From assembly GCA_001584585.1 (NCBI GenBank), contig LSYV01000019.1, forward strand, positions 907,297-971,296: a stretch of 64,000 nucleotides of DNA, written 5' to 3'. The DNA is from Gonium pectorale (taxonomy: Eukaryota > Chlorophyta > Chlorophyceae > Chlamydomonadales > Volvocaceae). Position 1 is the first letter of the stretch. Each line of letters begins with the position of its first letter. Below the pieces are notes generated by a model that was not told the DNA's origin, searched no databases, and saw only the letters and a program-made list of their open reading frames with translations. The translations under genes and the position numbers were made by a program. Shown here in pieces: positions 45,799 through 57,652 of this stretch.

Positions 45799-48700
45799 AT
45801 GGGTCCCTTTGATCTCCTGGTAGTGAAATGCTGCGAAAGGTTTGATGCATCCACCGCTGCTGAAGTGCTCGCCGAGGCCGGCCAAGCCACCTTCGTGCTA
45901 TACGAAAGTAGCATCACGAGGTCTGAGGACAAAGGTGTGGGTGAGTCGATGCGGCATGCCTTCACCCGGCCAGCCTCGCAAGTCGCGTCGCCCGCATCGA
46001 CTTCCAATTTGCCATTGAGGACAACCCGTTCGGCCCGTGCAGGACCTTGCCTACAGCCCAGACAGGCAACTCACCATGCAGTGCAGGTGCGCTGTGAGGT
46101 AGTAGCGGCGGTCTTGGTGGCAGCCCCATAGTGGGGGTGGACCAATTATTGTGGTCCTCACTCCAGCATTTTGCCCATCTCCACATAAGGCGCAACGCAA
46201 CGGCATCGCACATCGGCCTGTTCGCTGAACGTCGCTGATATTTAGCTACCCGCCCCACCGACCGTTGCAGGTTGGGGACGAAACGACAACCCAGCAGCCG
46301 CTCCGTGTTCGCGGTCAGCTAATCGAGCTCCGTTGCGAGGAGTCCAGTCCTGGAACTGGGACCTGGCGCTGGCGTGCCACCTATGTGGATGCCACCGCTG
46401 GAGAGCGCCATGAGGTTACAGCAAGTTTTGTGGTGCTACTCGTGTCCAGGACCTGCAACCTTGCAGCTGAGCTGCAGCACGTGCTCAGCGCACGGGTGAG
46501 GAAGCACTGCGCACGCCTCAACCAAAGGCATACAGTGATCCCGCTTTCTGTACGGGTCGCCACGCACACCGCGCACTCCGGGGAGGAAAGATTTGCCAGC
46601 TCCAGCTCTCGCCACTGATGCTCCTGACCAGCCCAAACATGAGTGTAACCAGGCCGTTTGCTACCCTGTGCCTGGATGCAATTCTTGTCCACCCGTGCCC
46701 ACAGGTTGCCGACGGAGCTTCCGGCCATGGTGCACCCGCGCGCGTACTAGCCGCTGGGGTGGCCACAGCAGCCGATCTCTGCCTCAGCCAGGCTGCATCT
46801 GTGACGGTTGTGGGCGACGGTAAGTTGCACATGAACGATCTAATGTCACGGAATAGCCGTCCACCCTGATCTGTCTGCCGCAAACAGAGATGGCGCGTTG
46901 ACCAACTTTGGCGTGCTGGAGAATGCCACCGAACCCCTCACGCTGCCCCGGTTGTGTGGCCCCCATTCAGGAGCCGCCGCCATTGATGCGGCGTCTGCGG
47001 TGTCGCTACTTCGCAACGGCGAGTCAGTCCAGCTCCTATTGTGCAAGGTGGGGCGCCAGGCTCGCAAAGGAGCTGGCAGGGAGCGCCGCGAGAAGGACTT
47101 GATCTGATCTGCACTTTCTATACGCGTGTAGCTCGATGCGTTCCCGTATTGCATAGCTTGTAGCGGTGCTTGCTTGGTCCGGCACCCATCATGCCGGCTG
47201 CATATTTGGCTCATGCTCTCACCCGTATCCCCGAGCCCCCGAGGCCCCGAGCCCCGGGCGAAGCTGTTCATCGGCTATTGGACATCAAGTTGCAGTTCGG
47301 GCACGGGTGCGCCGATTCCCTGCCCGAAGTGCCGAACGAAGGCTTCTCCCGCGCCCCCGCCTTTAATGGTCGCAGCCCGGAGCCAGCGCCGAGACCAGCG
47401 CTGAACCTGCTGCCGAAATCGGTACCGACGCCGTGGTGCGTTTGGAAGCCGCCGACCTCCTGGACACTGCGCGCCGCCGCGCACTCACCGCAAGACTGCA
47501 GCCCCACTACGCGGCCCCGCCGCCGGGCGTGGTCGTGGGAGCGCTGCGGCGCGCTGCTACTCGCCGATTCTGGTCGTACGCGGCGGGCCGAGCCGCGGGC
47601 GCGCTGGGCCTCAAAGCCGGCGGCAGCGGAGCCCCGGCTGCGGGGCCGGTAGGCTCACAACCTCGTGTTGACGGCAAGTCGACAGCTTATACGAGCCCGG
47701 CCCTGACCGTGGCTTCAAGACATGAAATCTCTGCAGATGACGGACTGTGGCCAAAGGCCGAGTCGTCAGGGTGGCTGGCAGCGGCCCCAAAGGGCCAGAC
47801 GGACCCTCAATCGCATCTGATTGTGTGGGCTCCCAGCCTGGCCGACCCGCGGGTCATGCCGTTCCTGGAGCCCGGGCTGCGGCGGGCGCTGCTGGGCGGC
47901 GACCTCAGAGGCGGCGAGGTGGTGCTGTATCGCGGCATGCTGCATCCCGACGTGCCCGGGCTGGCGTTTGTGGGCCTCGAGGTGCGCAGCAGCGCGGTTC
48001 CTACTTTGCACGTAGGAACATGGCATGTCGCTTCCTCGTCCATGTGTTACAAATGTCCGTGCGTGATAAAGGAACACCTACACGTAGGGTCTATCTGAGG
48101 CCATGCCAATCGTGCCCCTGCTGTGTCTTCCCTGCCCCCAGGCCTCCTGCTCCAGCCCGCTGCTGCTGCTGGAGCTGCAGGCGCAGTGGCTGGCCGCACA
48201 CCTGGCCGCCCGGGCCCAGCTGCCCGACCCTATGGCCATGCGGGAGGACATCCACAGGCAGCGGTCCTGGCGCGCCGCCGCGCTGGCCTCCCACCTGGCA
48301 TCGACCCACGGGTCGCTCGCCCGCGCTGCCGAGGCCGCCTACATGCGCCAGCTGCTGGGGGACCTGGAGTCCTCTCAGTGTGCACTACAAGGCGCCCACG
48401 GGCCTTGGATGAACCAGCCCTGCGCTTCTGGCGAGCGGCCCCCATTCGCATGGAGACGGTGTGGCAGAAGTGGGGGCAGTGAAGGCGGTGAGCGCAGCGA
48501 CATTGACGGAGGGCTCGGCCTCGGCCGCGGCCTATTTGGCAGCTGCCTCGGGGTCCCGCCCCGCCAGCTCGGCAACCGACGCGGCAGCTGCACGCAGGGG
48601 CTGCATCGGTCCCCCTACCTGCCGTGCACAGCGCTGCCGGCGCCAGCGCCGCACCCGGTGCGCTCCTCCGCACCGACGCTCACCGCTTCGCACCAGACCC

Positions 48701-51700
48701 AGACCCACACACAAAGCCAGTGCCAGCCACCACCGCCGCCGCCGCAACAGCAGCCCTGCAGCTCGTTCAACAACAGTTGCACAGGCAGTCACTTCAGCCC
48801 CACCCTCTCCATGTCTGGCGGATTTTCCACCACCAGCCTCGTCAGGCGCTTCAGCTCCCACATTCTGCGGCACCTCGGGGCGCCGCCGGCCCAGCGCCTT
48901 CGGTCTCTAGGCGCGATCGAGGGCGCGAGCGTAAGTGCCGGCTCCCCGCCGTCGCAGTCTGTATCCTGCATGGCGCTGGGTGCCCTTGCTAGCCGCCACG
49001 AAGGCGCGCCTGCGGCAGCGGCAGCGACGACGACGGAGTCGGCGGAGGCTTCGGGGATGCCCGTCTCCATTACCAAGCTCCTCCGGCCAGGCTCGGCAGC
49101 GGCGCAGGCGCCGGCATCAGCCAGGCGCTGGCCTGCCGACCTGTATTGCCTCGGCAGCAGCGGTGGCGGCGGAAGCACCCGCCACTCTGCCGGCGGCAGT
49201 GGCGGCACGCCGACCCAATGGTTGCCTGCCTCTCCGCCCCTCGCGATCAGCCGCGCTTTGACCTTCGTTTCTTCCGGGCCCGGCAAACGGGGCCCTTACA
49301 GGAGCCCGTCGCTGGGTGCCGCTGGCGTTGCCACCGCTGTAAGAGGTACTGCCAGGGCTCCCGCCACACATGCTGAGGCCGTCGCCACCGCCGACGCCGC
49401 CGATGGGCCTCCGATGGAGTCGCCGCGGTTCAGCCGCGGCAGCGCCCACGGCTGCCTCTATCCCGCCCGACCCTCACCCGACTTCCGCCAGAGGCTGCCG
49501 AGCTGGGGTCGCAGCGCCGTCCTGCACGGCGGCGCACGCCTGACGGCGACGGTGCCACCGACGCAACCGCCGCAACCGCCGCACTCACCATCGCAACTGG
49601 CAGCAACCGCCGACCCGCGCGTCCCCGCCGTATCAGCGGCGTCCGCCACCAATACCACGTCCTGCCCGGGTGCGGCGGTCACGGACTACCCCCACCTCCG
49701 CCCCGACCTCCGCGCTGACCTCCGCCCTGACCTGCCCCCCGACCTGCGCCCCGACCCCCGCCCCGACCTCCACCCCGGCCGCCACACGGCGGGCGGCGCC
49801 GGCTTTGACGGCTGCAACACTTGGGGTGCGCGAAGCTGCGGCGGCTCCTCCACCTCCACCTGGCAGCGGGAGCTCTACCTGGCTACCCGCCTGCGGCGCA
49901 TGTCGGAGGTGTCGGGCCTGTCCCTTTCGACCCTCATCGACATCGTCGCGGAGGACGGCGGACAGCCGGCGGCGCCCGCCCGAGCCAAGCGCACCAGCGC
50001 GCCTCCATCGCGCACGTTCCACACGTCGCCGCCGCCGCCGCCACCGCAGCAGCAACGCCCTGGAGCGGTGATGGCGGCGACGGCGACAGCGGCCACTGCG
50101 CCGCGCGCGTCGGCGCCATCGCCGCTGCAGCCGGTTCAGCCAGCGCCATCGTCGCAGCCGGCGCCGGCGACGAGCGCGCCCCTGCCTGCGACCCAGGCGC
50201 TGCCGGTCCTGGCGCAGGAGGGCTCCGAGCCTACCGAGCCTCACCGCATGGTAGCGCCCGATGAAGATGAGGGCGCCGCCTGGGAGCGCCGCCGAGCTGC
50301 CGGGGCTGCCGAGCTGAAAGCCTCGCCCCTGCGCGGGAGCCTGGGCTTCGGCGGGGGCAAGCCGGACTGGGCGCCGGAGGCTGACGTGGCTACCGGGGAG
50401 ATCCTCGTCGACTACCTGTCAACCCAGGAGTGCGTGATCCGGCCACCCTCTTCGTGCCCCTTCACGCATATCGTGGCAGCCACTGGCGCAGGAGTCCCCG
50501 GCAATGCCGGCATGCTCGAGGCGGCGCCGCGAGAGGCTCGTTGGGGTTGCAAGGACGAGGCCAACAGTGCCGCCGTGGCCTTCGCCGCCGCCGTCGAAAT
50601 GCCGGTGGTAGCACCGTTCCTGGCGTCGGTGGCGGCGGTGCCGTCACCCGCCGCCATGAGCGGTCTTGCTCCCGCTGCGCGCAGCGCTGCGTCGCCAAGG
50701 GACCCTTGCGGTAGCGGCACGCCGGTGGCCGTACCGTCAGGCGTCGCGGCCGCGGCTGCTGCATCTGCGCGTACCACTGTCGACCATGTCCCTCCCGATC
50801 CGTCTGCCAGCACTGCCAGAGGCCCGCAGCTGGCGGCTGGCGGCGCGACCGCCGCCGAGGCCGGCGACTACAGGGCCCATGGCGCGGCACCCGTATCCGA
50901 TGGGGCGGAGGCATGTGCGGGTGGCGAAGATGCAGGGCCCAGCACCGCCCGCCGAGCTCAAGGTGCCGCCCACGCCCCCGCTGCCGTGGCGGTTCCCGGT
51001 GGCTTCACACCTGCGCCGGGCGCGGTTGATGGCGGCCCAAAGCTGACGGGTCCCTGGTCCCTCCCGCGCGCCGGCGGGGAGCCGCGCGGGGTCCTGCCCC
51101 CGCCCGCCGGCGCTACAGCAGCCGCGCGGTCGCTGCTGCGATTCTTCTCGCAACGCCGCGGTTGCACGGGGAACTGCCCGTCGTCGGAAGCGACAACGGC
51201 AGCGTCAGCCGCAGCGGCGTCGCCAGCAGCGCGGGACGACATCTCCGTCGAACTCCGGCTCAGCCATGTGTTCATTGCGGCGTCAGCGGCGGGTGCGATG
51301 GCTGCAGCGGCGGCTGGGGCAGGCGTCGAAGTCCGGCGCCGCACCGACGGCGGCCACCTGCCCGTTCCCCTGCCGCCGCCCGTGACGCAACGAGCAGCTC
51401 AGTCGCAGAGGCAGTCCCAGTCCCAGACCCGGCCCAAGCCTCAGCCACAGCTCCAGCCCGAGCAGCGGCCAAGGTCCGTCCAGCTGCGGCCCTCCCCCAA
51501 CGCGCTCGGGGCACGGTGGTTTCTGCCGCACCTCCGCCGGAGCGACAGGCTCGGATCCCGGGAGCGCCTGTCAAGCACCGACCGCGACACCGGTCATACC
51601 ACCGACCGCACTGGCAGCGGCGACGGCACCGGCAGCGGCAGCGCCAACGTCGCCGATGGCGTCAGCAACGGCTGTGCCGTCGATGCGGTCGAGACTCAGC

Positions 51701-54700
51701 TCGCGGCACTGCGGACTCATCTACAAAACCCCGACCTCTTTCCCTTCCCGGCCATCTCAGCCATCCCTGCCGCTGATCCCGCTTGCCTTGCTACAAGCCC
51801 TCTGCCGCCGGTGCCGCTGCCACCACCGCTACGGCCACACGGCTGCAATTCGCCCGCCCATCAACTGCTGCACCGACGGCGGGACGCCTCCGTCGGCGCC
51901 GGGGCGAGCCCCCTCTCCGTGCTGCCCCACGGCACATCCACGATGTTGCCGCTGGGTGGCCCCGCAGCAACCGACTGTGGCCGAGAGGCGGCGCTCGTCG
52001 ACCTCCCGCTGCGCGGCGCCGCCGAGTGGCCGAGGCGGATGCAGTGCTTGGCCTCTGGCGAAGGCGGAGACGCGACACCCAGTCAACGACCGCCGTCGCT
52101 GGTGGGCGTGCTATCAGCGCGAAGGTCGGCTCCCACCGCAGCGACGGCCGGCGCGGGAGGGGCACAGGCAAGGACGGAGGCGGCAGGAGCAGAGGCGGAG
52201 GCAGCAGAGGCGGCCCCAGGCGCGTCGCAGGGTGTCCAGCCTCGCGGCCTACGGCGCTGGCTCAGCCGCAGTCTCGCCGGCCGTCGGCGCTCACTCTGCG
52301 AGCCGGCTGGTGACGGCGTCGGCGCCTGGACGTCTGCACTAAAGCCGAGCCTAACGCTACGCGCCGCCCCGACCGTGGCGGCGCCCGGCGCTGCGGCGGC
52401 CGAGGCGCCGGGACAGCCGCCAGTGGTGTCCCCTTTCCATCAGCGGCTTACCGCCAGAGAAGTTAACGATGCGGACGCCGAGGTCAGCTGCGACTCGCCC
52501 GTCGTGGCTCACAGCGGACCGCTGGCCCCCGGCGTAACGCTGAATCGCACGAGCACTGGCGTGGCAAGCAGCAGAGGCGGCTGCACGACGCCCACTCTCA
52601 GGGGCACTCCGCGCAAGGTGCTCGCGGGCCGCGCCTCCGCGCTCGCGGCGCTCCTCGGCGGCATTGGCGGCGCAGCCATCCCCGGCGGCGGCAGCCGCGC
52701 CGCCAGCCGCGCCGCCAGCCGCGCCGCCAGCCGCGCCGCCAGCACCTGCGGCAGCTGTAAAGAGCTGGGCGGGTTGCTCGGCGAGGCGGCGGCCGACGCG
52801 GCGCTGCCGTACAGTCAGCGCATCCGTGATGAGCCGGGTCGCACCATGCAAGTGTCGCTGCGTGCGGGCCTCGCTGCGAACAGGTTCGCAGCGCCGTCGC
52901 TTTCCCTGGCGCCCGCGCCGCTGTCTCTGCCGGTGCCTGCGTTGCCTGTGCTGGGCAGAGCAGCAGCTGCGCCGCTTGCGGCAGAAGAAGCAAGCGCCCT
53001 GGCAGCAGCTGCTGCTGCTACTACTGTTGAGCAGGACGAGGAGGCGGTTGAGGAGGAGGCGCACGGGTGCCAGATCGCTCGGCTGCTGCTTGGAGATTCA
53101 AGAGGCAGTGACGGAGAGGAGGGTGCCTCGCAAGATGACATTGACAGTTGCAACTACGAGCACAGCGATGGTGGCGACGAGGAGGAGTGTGAGGGCATGA
53201 AGGGCGTTTCGCCCAGGGATGTAGGGGTTCTGCTGCCGTGGCCGCCGGTGCCGCATCCTGCGGACTCGGCCGCCGGGCGGGTGGCGGAGCTGGCCACAGC
53301 TGGAGATATCCGCGCCTGCAACGCGGGCCCAACTCGTCCGGCGGCCGTGGGACACCACGCGTTGGTCATGTCAGGCGCCGCCGCCGCCGCCAATGCCACC
53401 GGTGCCGCCACGGAGCGCCTCTCCTTAGCCAAGGACGGCATGCATGACAGGGACCAGTATCCGGAGACAGCCACGGACACTGTAATGTGCCTCCCAGACA
53501 CGAGACGGGAGCCCGAAGACGACTACGACCGGTTCTCATGCCGGCTGTCTCCGTGTAGCCCCAGCGATCTTCCGCCACTGCTCCTGGCGGCGGCAGTGAC
53601 GGTGCCCGCCCCCGGGGCTGCCGCCACGTCTGTGGCGGACGGGCCGACCGCTGGTCGGATGTACGACGCTGTTACGACCGGCTCCGCGCCGGCACCGGCC
53701 CATGGGTCCCCGCTTCACATGCCCTCGCTTCTGCGCTCCGCAGCGCTGTCGGTGACCCGTGGGTCATTTTTATCCCGCCTGTCGCGTCGCTTCACTGGAA
53801 GCCACCGTTTTACGGCGCCAGCCGTCGCGGGGGCGCCGGGCGTCGCGGCCGCCGCCTTGCTGGTCTCGCCTCAGCCCCGCACAACATGGACCGGCGGAGT
53901 CCTGGAACACCACACCGGAGCCTCATGGGAGGCCAGGCAGTGCAGGTGCGTCACAGTGGCGGTCAGAGAGCCTCTTGCAGCGGCCCGCCTAGTCCCTTGA
54001 CACCCCCCTTTCTTCGTGGTACGTCCATAGGGCCCTCTGTCTTTGCGGCCCTTTATCGTCCTGCGTCCTACCACAGCTACGCATCGGCGGCCGCCCTACC
54101 GTACGCCCAACCCATCGCACATACGCCGCGTCCTGCCCTCTCTGCTCCGCTGCCCCAGGCGTGCACGCACCTCCACGAACCTCATGATCGGCGCCGAACC
54201 GGAATCTCCGCCGCCACCGCTGCCGCCCGCTGCCGCCAGTGAGCGCCTGCCGCTGTACCGCCGGCCCCCTGTGGCCCCCTTCAAGCGGCGCAGCAGCCCC
54301 ATGCTCCGCACCCTGGAGGTACACGACGAGCTCTGGAACGCGGCCCTCTGGGCGTCGGCGCAGCAGGCCTCCTCCGGCCCAGCTGCTAGGTCGTCTCAAG
54401 GCTTGGCAAGCGAGGGCCGCACGTCAGGTGGCGGCGGCGGCTATTCCGGCAGCGGCTCCAGGCAGGCTGGCAAGGGGCACGTTGGCGGCCAGCGCGCGTA
54501 CGGCGCGGGCCAGCTGGCCATCACGCTGAATAATGCCGGCACAGGAGACGGCGCTGGCGGCGCGGGGCGAGTGCTTGGGAGTGCTGGTAGGAGGGACGCA
54601 GGGGGCGGCGGCGGGCGCGACGACGCGGCAGCGGAGGCGGAGGTCAACGGCCGGCGCGGCCCCGCGTGGGCGGTGCGGCGCGCCAGCCAGGCTCGACAGG

Positions 54701-55043
54701 ATCAGCTGGTCCGGGAGGTGAGCCGGGGTGCGGGGCTTGGGGGGGCAGGGAGGGGGTGCGAGGGCGCATCCGGCTGTGTGTCGCGGGTAGTAAGTTGACT
54801 AGACAGTTGTCCGTGTGTGCCCTTGGTGCTTTCTGCCCTGCCCTCACAAAGCTGTGCTCCCTACCCTGTGCCCCTCAGATCTCCTCATGGCTGCGGGGAG
54901 CCCTCGCCAGCCGGGAAGGGGCACCCAGGGACGGAGGGCGCGGGGAGGCCCGGGGCACGGCGGCCGTCGTGACGTCTGTAGGGGACGGCACTCTGCCGCC
55001 CGGGGATGACGCCAACTGCGGCGCGGGCAACAGCCTCGGTTGA
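45799..55043 (+). CDS. FMO-C: degenerate FMO-like protein with giant tail
   Basis: Nine exons, 45799-45940, 46043-46086, 46271-46495, 46705-46819, 46971-47047, 47376-47996, 48142-53945, 54159-54717 and 54879-55043, giving 2,583 residues. Intron phases match FMO-B at every position. The first Rossmann motif is lost: after the first strand FMO-C reads VVKCCERFDA where the paralogs read VVGAGPAG. ASFVVLLVSR replaces ADFVIMCTG. The second motif VVGDGAAAIDAA is intact, and the exon 6 core and start of exon 7 are nearly identical to the paralogs. The 5.8-kb exon 7 carries RRMSEVSGLSLSTLIDIV, LAALRTHLQNPDLFPFP and GGLLGEAA..LPYSQR. Exons 8-9 hold RRGPAWAVRRASQARQDQ and SSWLRGAL. FAD binding is doubtful, so it may be a pseudo-enzyme or a decaying copy; the fully open 5.8-kb exon argues against a dead gene. 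Confidence 0.76.
47997..48141 (+). other. FMO-C intron 6, hairpin donor, near-copy of FMO-B intron
   Basis: The intron begins GTTCCTAC and pairs with GTAGGAAC across a 7-nt loop. It matches the FMO-B intron almost throughout, apart from a gap of about 10 bp. Retention would end translation at TGA 48096-48098. Confidence 0.65.
49693..49776 (+). repeat. 12-nt tandem repeat in the FMO-C tail
   Basis: Seven 12-nt units encode Asp-Leu-Arg-Pro-like tetrapeptides (DLRP, DLRA, DLPP, DPRP, DLHP), giving an alternating charged, proline-rich run. Confidence 0.85.
52693..52740 (+). repeat. 12-nt tandem repeat (RAAS)4 in the FMO-C tail
   Basis: Four identical 12-nt units encode Ser-Arg-Ala-Ala. They take the place of the glycine linker between the SALAALLGG patch and the GGLLGEAA block. 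Confidence 0.9.
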
Positions 55044-57652
55044 CGGATCGCTCCTTGCGGGCACACATTGGGACTGCGAATGCGCGGATATGCTCCTTCT
55101 GGCATAAACTTGAACATATTTTGGGTGTGTGGAGCGTCTGGTGTCCCTAGGGTGTACTGGCGGAACCTGAGGCGTGTATGGGCGCAGCGCGATGCTTTCG
55201 TCGCCACAGGCGCAGGACTGTAGAGCAGGTTTTGTCGGCCTGGAGCGCCCATGCAGTCATGTTGACTGGACTCTTCGGCCGACATTCTGGCCACCGAGGT
55301 GCATGTCGCAGGAGGTAGGATCCTGTCGCACTGGTCGTACAATACCGTGGGCCTTCCGAATTCCATACGCAGCTGTCACTCCCTGCCTCGCCGCAAGTCG
55401 AACCATGTTGTCCTTGCGTCTTGGGTTTTATCGGGGAGGGTCAAACACGTCCCGACAAACGCTGAGTGCAAATGAACACGTCGTTTGCAGCAGTACGGTC
55501 CTTGCTAGTTCCCTGGCATCGAGCCGCGGATCCTGTGCGCAAACGTTGGCGGACGGGCCCCTTGCGGGCTCTCCCCGCGAGCCCTTGCTTGGCCATTGGG
55601 GCCACGATCCGAGCTCCCGCAGCGCCACGCTGCATGACTTTTGTTGCATGTGGGACATTACTTCTTAGACGCCACTTTGGCAATAGAGGCTACGAATGGC
55701 CCCGTCGTGTGCGGAACGTTGCGACCTGGTTTGCTTGGTTTGATGCATGTACGGTGCACATAATTGGATCTGCACTTCGGACGTTTCACCAAGATGCGTC
55801 GGCACGGCACGGACACCACGGCGACGCAAACTGGGAAGGCAGGAGCATCGCTGCGACCAAAGGCGCACGGCTGAATTAGAGGTTGCGGCGGCAGGCAAAT
55901 ACCGTACCTGCAATACCGGCATGGGAGTTGCTTTGGTTGCAGAAGCGCAGCTCGCCCTCCGTGGCTCAGGTTGTGGACGAGACAGCTCTGGCTCTCACCC
56001 ATGCGGACTGGAATGCCACTGCAGGCCCCGGTGACTGGACTTACGTTAATTGGGCGGTACTGGCGTCTGTACGTGCGTCCGCTGTTCGGACGTGTGCGTG
56101 TTTACCTTACGAGCACGGGCGTGTGCTTTGCTTTCCTGTTCCCCTTGCATGTGTGCCCCCCGCTTACGTCCCTGCCGCTAGTCTTGACGTGGTTGTCCAC
56201 ATGTGCAGGCTTTTCGCGATGTCATTCATCGCGGGTCACTCCAACCCGGTCTCCGTGTCTCGTTCGCGCACGGCGACCTGGTTTGGCATACATGCTGCTC
56301 GTCAATGCTTCCTCTAAGAGCTGTGGTGAAGGCCCCCCGTGCGGTCGACGCGGATTGCTCGGCCGCGGGAAGTCCGGGAGGTGCTGGTTTGCGCTACATT
56401 GCGCTGTGCGATTTGGGCGTTGAACGGGCGCAACCACACGGCGTACAAGTGTGCCTAGGGACGGTGTTGACGTGCACAGTCTGTGGTGGCTGCAAGGCGG
56501 AGACGATAGATGATCGAAGATTGCTGAGTGCGTGTGAGCCTGTTGCCTGCCTGTGCTTGCTGTCCGTCCGTAAAATCAAGAGAACTGGGGGAGTCCCTGT
56601 TCAGGGGCGGCGAGGGTCAGTGGCCGCCGATACATAGTGAACAGTGGCATGCGCAGCGGCGCTCAGTACCATGTCGCAGCGTGTTTGGGGCTACTGACTG
56701 CCTCACGGGCAATACGGTGCGTCAGTAGGTACTTTGTTGACGGCTATCAAAAACAGTTGATGCCAGCCGACGGCCGGCGTGCTAGGTAGCTCCACCCAGC
56801 CTGGCAGTTATAACTGTCGTAAGGTTGCGCGTGGATTGTACTGTACGGCAGTTGTCTGTATTGTGATGGTGTGTTTGGTAGGTGTACGGTGCAGGCGGAC
56901 TTAATCGCTTGTGGGATGGAGTTCGGTCCGAGTGCGCTCAATGTTTCTTGCCGACTGCAAACTGAGCATCCTGTAATGCCAGGGCACAGACGGCACATCG
57001 TCCCTCGTCCGCCCACTTACCCAGTCATGGCCCGGGCTTGGCACTCCGGCATCTGGGCTTCAGGTGCACCGCCTAGCAACGGAGTGCACCAGACTGGACG
57101 TGGATCGCATAGCTGACATCGCAGTGTATGTATCCCTCAACGCGGGACTTCCCTTGCTAGCGGCCAGCGCTGGCGGTGCCTCTTCAGGTGATACATGCTT
57201 ATTATCTGGTTCTGGCAGCAGCGATGGCGCGACGTGACCCGCAGGAGGCGAGTGAAACGGCCGCAACGCCCCGTCAAAGCACGTGCATTGTGGGCTAGAA
57301 TGACCGTACGACCGAAAGCCAGATCAGTCGTCGTACAGCTGCCATGGGTTTCCCGTCAGATGCTCCTTGCACCCGACCGCACCACGGCATCCCCCTGATG
57401 GCGCCCGGCCGCTCTCCCATGCGACCGACACAGACGACAGCGGAGCCCAACCTCGCATCCTCGCCCCATCCGTCACCGTTACAGCGAGCGCCTGCTGACC
57501 TTAGCGCGCCTGACCACGAAAGCTAGGAGACCTTTTGTGCCGCGCACGGCTGCCCGCTCTCCCACTGGCTGCCGGCCCTCCGCCACGCCCGAACCCGTAC
57601 AACGGCTTGACACGCCTTGTACTTTGTTCGGCTGCGTGCGTGCCCAAGTGGG
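55044..57652. other. Intergenic between the convergent FMO-C and F-box/ankyrin 3' ends
   Basis: No exon could be supported. The region is expected to contain the 3' UTRs of FMO-C and of the ankyrin gene. No repeat family was recognised. Confidence 0.5.
57479..57483 (-). other. Candidate polyadenylation signal for the F-box/ankyrin gene
   Basis: TTACA on the plus strand is TGTAA on the minus strand, 170 nt past the stop codon. Confidence 0.5.
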
